NCBI RefSeq assembly: GCF_015160855.1
Contig: NZ_CP063373.1
Coordinates: 5,332,001 to 5,396,000, forward strand
Length of the DNA stretch: 64,000 nucleotides
Origin: Streptomyces ferrugineus
Lineage (GTDB): Bacteria; Actinomycetota; Actinomycetes; Streptomycetales; Streptomycetaceae
Direction of reading: 5' to 3'
Below are positions 61,049-64,000 of this stretch, one piece after another. A program made the position numbers and the translations under genes. The number at the start of each line of letters is the position of its first letter. The first letter of the stretch is position 1. Under the pieces are notes generated by a model, which made no database searches, had not been told where the DNA came from, and saw only the letters and a list, made by a program, of their open reading frames with translations.

Positions 61049-62031
61049 CGCGGGTGCCTCTGCACGGGGTCGAGGAGCGGTACGGCCAGGTCGGCGGCGA
61101 GGTTCGCGGCGACCGCGACGGCGGCGCCGAGCAGGGCGACGGCCTGCACCACGGGGACGTCCCGGGCCGCCGTGGCGTCCACCAGGAGTGCGGCGAGCCC
61201 GGGGTAGCCGAACAGGGACTCCGCGACCAGCGCCCCGCCCAGCAGGTAGGCGACGGAACGGGCGAGCATCGGGACGGCGGGGCCGAGCCCGGCGGGCAGC
61301 ACGTAGCGCAGGGCGACCCGGTGTTCGGGAACCCCGTTCAGGCGGGCCGCGTCCACCGCCGGGGACCGGGCGGCCTCGGCCACTCCGGCCCTGACCAGCC
61401 GCAGGTTCTGCGCCAGGCTCACCGAGACGAGGGTGAGCGTCGGCAGGACGAGCACGGCCGGATCGTCCAGCGGCCCCTGCCCGGCGCCGAGCAGGGACAC
61501 GGCGGGCAGCCAGCCAAGGCCGGCCGCGAACACCGCCATCAGCAGGGCGCCGGTGACGAACTCCGGTACCGCGGCCAGGCCCAGCGCGCCGCCGGACACG
61601 ATCCGGTCGCCGCGCCGCCCGGCCCGCAGCCCCGCCCACAGTCCGAGCCCGACGGCGAGCGGGACGAGCACGGCCGTGGCGGCGAGCCCCAGCACGAGGG
61701 AGTTGCCGAACCGGTCGCCGATCAGCTCGCCCACCGGCCGGCCGCTGGCGTAACTCGCGCCGAAGTCACCGCGGACGACGTGCCCGAGCCAGTCGAGGTA
61801 CCGCAGCGGCGCGGGCCGGTCCAGTCCCAGCCGGTCCCGCAGTGCCGCGACGGCGTCCTCGGAGGCCTGCGGTCCGAGCCGGGCGGTGGCCGCGTCGCCG
61901 GGGGCGGCCTCGGTGGCGGCGAACACCAGCACCGACACGGCGAACAGCACGAGCAGCGCGCCGCCGATCCGGGCCGGCCACCAGCGCGAGAACCGGGGCC
62001 GCTTCCCGCCGATTCGGCTCATCCCGGTCAC
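61045..62031 (-). CDS. DppB/NikB-type permease of the importer
   Basis: 328 residues; GTG 62031 overlaps the binding-protein stop (GTGA), and an ATG three codons later is possible. It begins with one span (GGALLVLFAVSVLVFAAT) and a periplasmic region including LRDRLGLDRPAPLRYLDWLGHVVRGDFGAS, exactly as in DppB-type subunits. The EAA loop VAEAARSPAVDAARLNGVPEHRVALRYVLP and further spans follow. It forms the channel with the permease half of the fusion protein. Confidence 0.88.
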   Translation of the reverse strand: MTGMSRIGGKRPRFSRWWPARIGGALLVLFAVSVLVFAATEAAPGDAATARLGPQASEDAVAALRDRLGLDRPAPLRYLDWLGHVVRGDFGASYASGRPVGELIGDRFGNSLVLGLAATAVLVPLAVGLGLWAGLRAGRRGDRIVSGGALGLAAVPEFVTGALLMAVFAAGLGWLPAVSLLGAGQGPLDDPAVLVLPTLTLVSVSLAQNLRLVRAGVAEAARSPAVDAARLNGVPEHRVALRYVLPAGLGPAVPMLARSVAYLLGGALVAESLFGYPGLAALLVDATAARDVPVVQAVALLGAAVAVAANLAADLAVPLLDPVQRHPR

Positions 62032-63596
62032 TCGACGAACGCGTCCCGCAGGCTGGGGAAGTCCGCGTAGCCACGCGACTTGACCCCGTGCGCCTTCGCG
62101 GCCGAACCCGACACGGTCGGCACGCGTGCGAACAGGGCGTCCCCGCCGTGCTCGTGCAGGTGCGTCAGCACGTCCGCGACCCGTGCGCGCCGCTGTTCGT
62201 CCCGCGTCGCCCGGTTCATGGCGGCGATCAGCGGATCGAGCGCGGCCGCGTCCTTGGTGCCGGTGAGCGGGAACGAGGCCGTCGAGCCGTAGTACGTCCG
62301 GATCGCGAGCGGCAGCGGGTTGGGGTGGTAGGCGGCGGTCTGGACGGGGGTGCTGAGGATGGTCTTGAAGTCGCTGTAGTAGTCGGCGGCGGGCACCTTG
62401 TCGAGCGTCGCCTTGATGCCGGCCTTCTCGAGCATCGGCACCATCGCGGTGGCGCTCTCCTCGGTGCCGTAGTCGTAGTCGGAGGTGCGGATCCGCACGG
62501 CGAGCCCCTCCTGACCGGCCTCCTTGAGCAGCTTGCGGGCCTGCTCGGGGTCGTAGGCGGTCTGCGCGATGCCCGTGTCGTAGTACGGCTGGTGCGCTCC
62601 CACGAGGTCGTTGCCGACCTCGCCCTGTCCGAGGGTGACCGTGCGGACCAGGGATTCACGGTCGAGCGCGAGCTTCACAGCCCGTACGACACGCGCGTCG
62701 GTGAACGGCTTCAGCCCGAGGTTCATGGGGAGGTTGAGGTCGACCCACAGGTCCTTGGACGGGGTTTCGAGACGCAGGGCGCTGTTGCCGCGCTCGGTGC
62801 GCAGGGCGGTCAGGGCGAGACCGCCGGCGTACTCGAACTGGCCGGACTTCAGGCCGCTGAGCCGGGCCGCCGCGTCGGTGACGGGGATCAGCTCCAGCTC
62901 GTCCAGGTAGGGGCCGCCGTTGTCCGCGTCCCAGTAGTCCTCGCGGGGAACGAGCAGGCTGCTGCGCCCGGCCTGCCACTTCTTCACCACGTACGGCCCG
63001 CTGCCCACCGCCTTCGCGAGGTCCTTGGTGCCGTCGGGGAAGACGAACATGGAGTGCGCGAGGGCGAGATCGAAGAACCCGTCGGCCATGGTGAGCGGCA
63101 GCTCGACGGTCCGAGCGTCACGCGCGCGTGCCTTCTTCAGGTCGAGGTGCGTCATGAACCCGGCCTGCGGGCTCCGCTTCTCGACGAGCGTGCGCAGACT
63201 GAACAGCACGTCCTGCGCGGTGAGTTGGCGCCCGTCACTGAAAGTGACGCCCTTTCTGATCCGTACGGTCCACCGGGTGGCGTCGGAGTTGGGCTCGACG
63301 GTCTCCGCCAGCCGCCAGACCGGCTTTCCGCCGTCCAGCTCGCCGAGGGCGTCCCAGACGACGCGGGCCCGCACGTAGTCGATGCCGACGCCCGCGGCCA
63401 GCGTCGGGTCGGTGGACTCCGTGCTGCCGCCGATGAACGCCGCCCGCAGCTTCCCGCCCTTGCGGGGAGTCGCGGACGCCTTCGCGGCGGCGGGCTGCCC
63501 GTCGCTCCCGCCTCCGCAGGCCGCCAGTGCCCCGCCGGCGGCGACCGCCACCGCCCCTCCCGCGACGCCGCGCAGCGCGGCACGCCGAGTTATCAC
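62028..63596 (-). CDS. Family-5 substrate-binding lipoprotein (DppA/NikA/CntA type)
   Basis: 522 residues from GTG 63596, preferred over ATG 63623 because GAGAGGG precedes it and the protein then starts with a signal. The signal reads VITRRAALRGVAGGAVAVAAGGALAACGG, with twin Arg and a lipobox Cys. SBP_bac_5 features follow: STDPTLAAGVGIDYVRARVVWDAL near the mature N-terminus, and VRIRKGVTFSDGRQLTAQDVLFSL. Related proteins bind peptides, nickel chelates or opine-metal complexes. The Zur-like box upstream points to a zinc-metallophore ligand. First gene of the minus-strand operon. Confidence 0.88.
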   Translation of the reverse strand: MITRRAALRGVAGGAVAVAAGGALAACGGGSDGQPAAAKASATPRKGGKLRAAFIGGSTESTDPTLAAGVGIDYVRARVVWDALGELDGGKPVWRLAETVEPNSDATRWTVRIRKGVTFSDGRQLTAQDVLFSLRTLVEKRSPQAGFMTHLDLKKARARDARTVELPLTMADGFFDLALAHSMFVFPDGTKDLAKAVGSGPYVVKKWQAGRSSLLVPREDYWDADNGGPYLDELELIPVTDAAARLSGLKSGQFEYAGGLALTALRTERGNSALRLETPSKDLWVDLNLPMNLGLKPFTDARVVRAVKLALDRESLVRTVTLGQGEVGNDLVGAHQPYYDTGIAQTAYDPEQARKLLKEAGQEGLAVRIRTSDYDYGTEESATAMVPMLEKAGIKATLDKVPAADYYSDFKTILSTPVQTAAYHPNPLPLAIRTYYGSTASFPLTGTKDAAALDPLIAAMNRATRDEQRRARVADVLTHLHEHGGDALFARVPTVSGSAAKAHGVKSRGYADFPSLRDAFVE

Positions 63597-63652
63597 TCCG
63601 GTTCCCTCTCCCCTGGCACACATACCGGCCCCAGGTGTGTGAACGCCCGGGG

Positions 63653-63665
63653 TATACGACGTAGA
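63653..63665. promoter_or_regulatory. Second TATACG-type site upstream of the importer operon
   Basis: TATACGACGTAGA matches the palindrome at 57800-57812 in 11 of 13 positions. It lies 57 bases before the binding-protein start, suggesting that the operon-encoded TetR also controls the operon's own promoter. Confidence 0.5.
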
Positions 63666-63680
63666 TGACCTTACCCATGA

Positions 63681-63695
63681 CGAAAACCATTTTCA
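63681..63695. promoter_or_regulatory. Zur-like box upstream of the importer operon
   Basis: CGAAAACCATTTTCA keeps the right half of the Zur palindrome perfectly (ATTTTCA) and 5 of 7 bases of the left. It shares CATTTTCAATAAC exactly with the box before NRPS1. It lies 85 bases upstream of the binding-protein start. Confidence 0.6.
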
Positions 63696-63752
63696 ATAAC
63701 GGGCGGGATACGGCTGCTGCGGAAGCGCGGTCACAACTGGCCCCGTTACGCG

Positions 63753-64000
63753 TCAGCGTGAGGTGTCGATGCCCGGGTCGTCGGAGGGGTGGGTGGTGCG
63801 GGCGGCGGCGTGGGCGTAGCGAGCGGCGAGGCGCGCGAATGCGGTGCTCAGTTCAGGCGGGCCGATCACTGTGATGTCGGTGTCGAAGCGGCCGATGGTG
63901 GCGGCCAGGCCGGTCCATGACCAGGAGCCGAGGGTGAGCCGGCAGCGGTCTGGGCCGAGTTCTTCAACGACTGCGTCTTGGGCGAAGGGGGCCACGGCGG
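63753..64000 (-). CDS. C-terminal end of a WYL-domain transcriptional regulator
   Basis: About 82 residues before the stop at 63753; the gene continues beyond the window. RCRLTLGSWSWTGLAATIGRFDTDITVIGPPELSTAFARLAARYAHA fits the C-terminal extension (WCX) of actinobacterial WYL regulators, where a Gly-rich turn precedes VxxP-E-L. Its role next to the metallophore operon cannot be judged from this fragment. Confidence 0.65.
   Translation of the reverse strand, partial: AVAPFAQDAVVEELGPDRCRLTLGSWSWTGLAATIGRFDTDITVIGPPELSTAFARLAARYAHAAARTTHPSDDPGIDTSR

Noticed and set aside
63623..63623. ATG at 63623 as start of the family-5 binding protein
   Set aside because: No ribosome site upstream, and the extra nine residues would precede the twin-arginine signal; GTG 63596 fits better.
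1..64000. tRNA, rRNA, CRISPR arrays, phage integrase or attachment sites
   Set aside because: I saw no cloverleaf, rRNA stretch, repeat-spacer array or integrase motif while reading both strands, though a by-eye search can miss short RNAs.

Overview
The window is high-GC DNA with GTG/ATG starts, short 4-base gene overlaps and gene families typical of Streptomyces (twin-arginine lipoproteins, TetR regulators, ECF sigma factor, type II thioesterase, P450s). I read it as a Streptomyces chromosome segment, with accessory genes on the left and one large metallophore biosynthesis locus on the right.

Left part (1-25.8 kb): a mosaic of small independent units. These include a Nudix fragment at the left edge, a TetR gene divergent from a DUF2269 membrane pair, a decayed IS256 transposase, a vanadium-type haloperoxidase with a strong terminator, an ECF sigma factor with a RibD-like reductase, and an SDR gene now separated from a TetR gene by an intact IS110 element. 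A giant TPR-CHAT caspase-like gene (13.0-16.7 kb) is divergent from a small Cys-containing protein and a membrane protein, an arrangement typical of bacterial conflict systems. Next come a fused membrane/spermidine-synthase protein, a conventional P450, an MFS gene, a response regulator, DUF899, a Crp-type regulator and small membrane or DUF genes. Several genes here are visibly broken: IS256, LysR, MerR, SRPBCC and a TcmP-like methyltransferase.

Right part (25.9-63.7 kb): a salicyl-thiazoline metallophore cluster closely resembling the coelibactin type. Divergent from a central Zur-like box (32039-32053) are, leftward, a salicyl-AMP ligase and a salicylate synthase, and rightward a translationally coupled operon. 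That operon encodes NRPS1 (ArCP-Cy-A-PCP-Cy-A-PCP-Cy-PCP), NRPS2 (Cy-A-MT-PCP-TE), a saccharopine-dehydrogenase-like protein, a thiazolinyl imide reductase, an unusual P450, a type II thioesterase and an O-methyltransferase. It ends at a perfect bidirectional hairpin. A convergent minus-strand operon follows, starting near a second Zur-like box (63681-63695). It encodes a family-5 solute-binding lipoprotein, a permease, one protein fusing the second permease to both ATPases, a TetR regulator, an MFS exporter, a SAM methyltransferase and two YbtP/YbtQ-type ABC half-transporters. A FecB-type lipoprotein gene at 26 kb carries an iron-box-like (DmdR/IdeR) site, so the locus may respond to both zinc and iron.

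Proposed working model (inference): chorismate is converted to salicylate, which is activated and loaded on NRPS1. Cysteines are cyclised to thiazolines, one ring is reduced and one module methylates. The product is released by a TE whose nucleophile position is Cys rather than Ser. Export and uptake are shared between the MFS, the ABC pair and the nickel/opine-type importer. The last bases hold the C-terminus of a WYL-type regulator.
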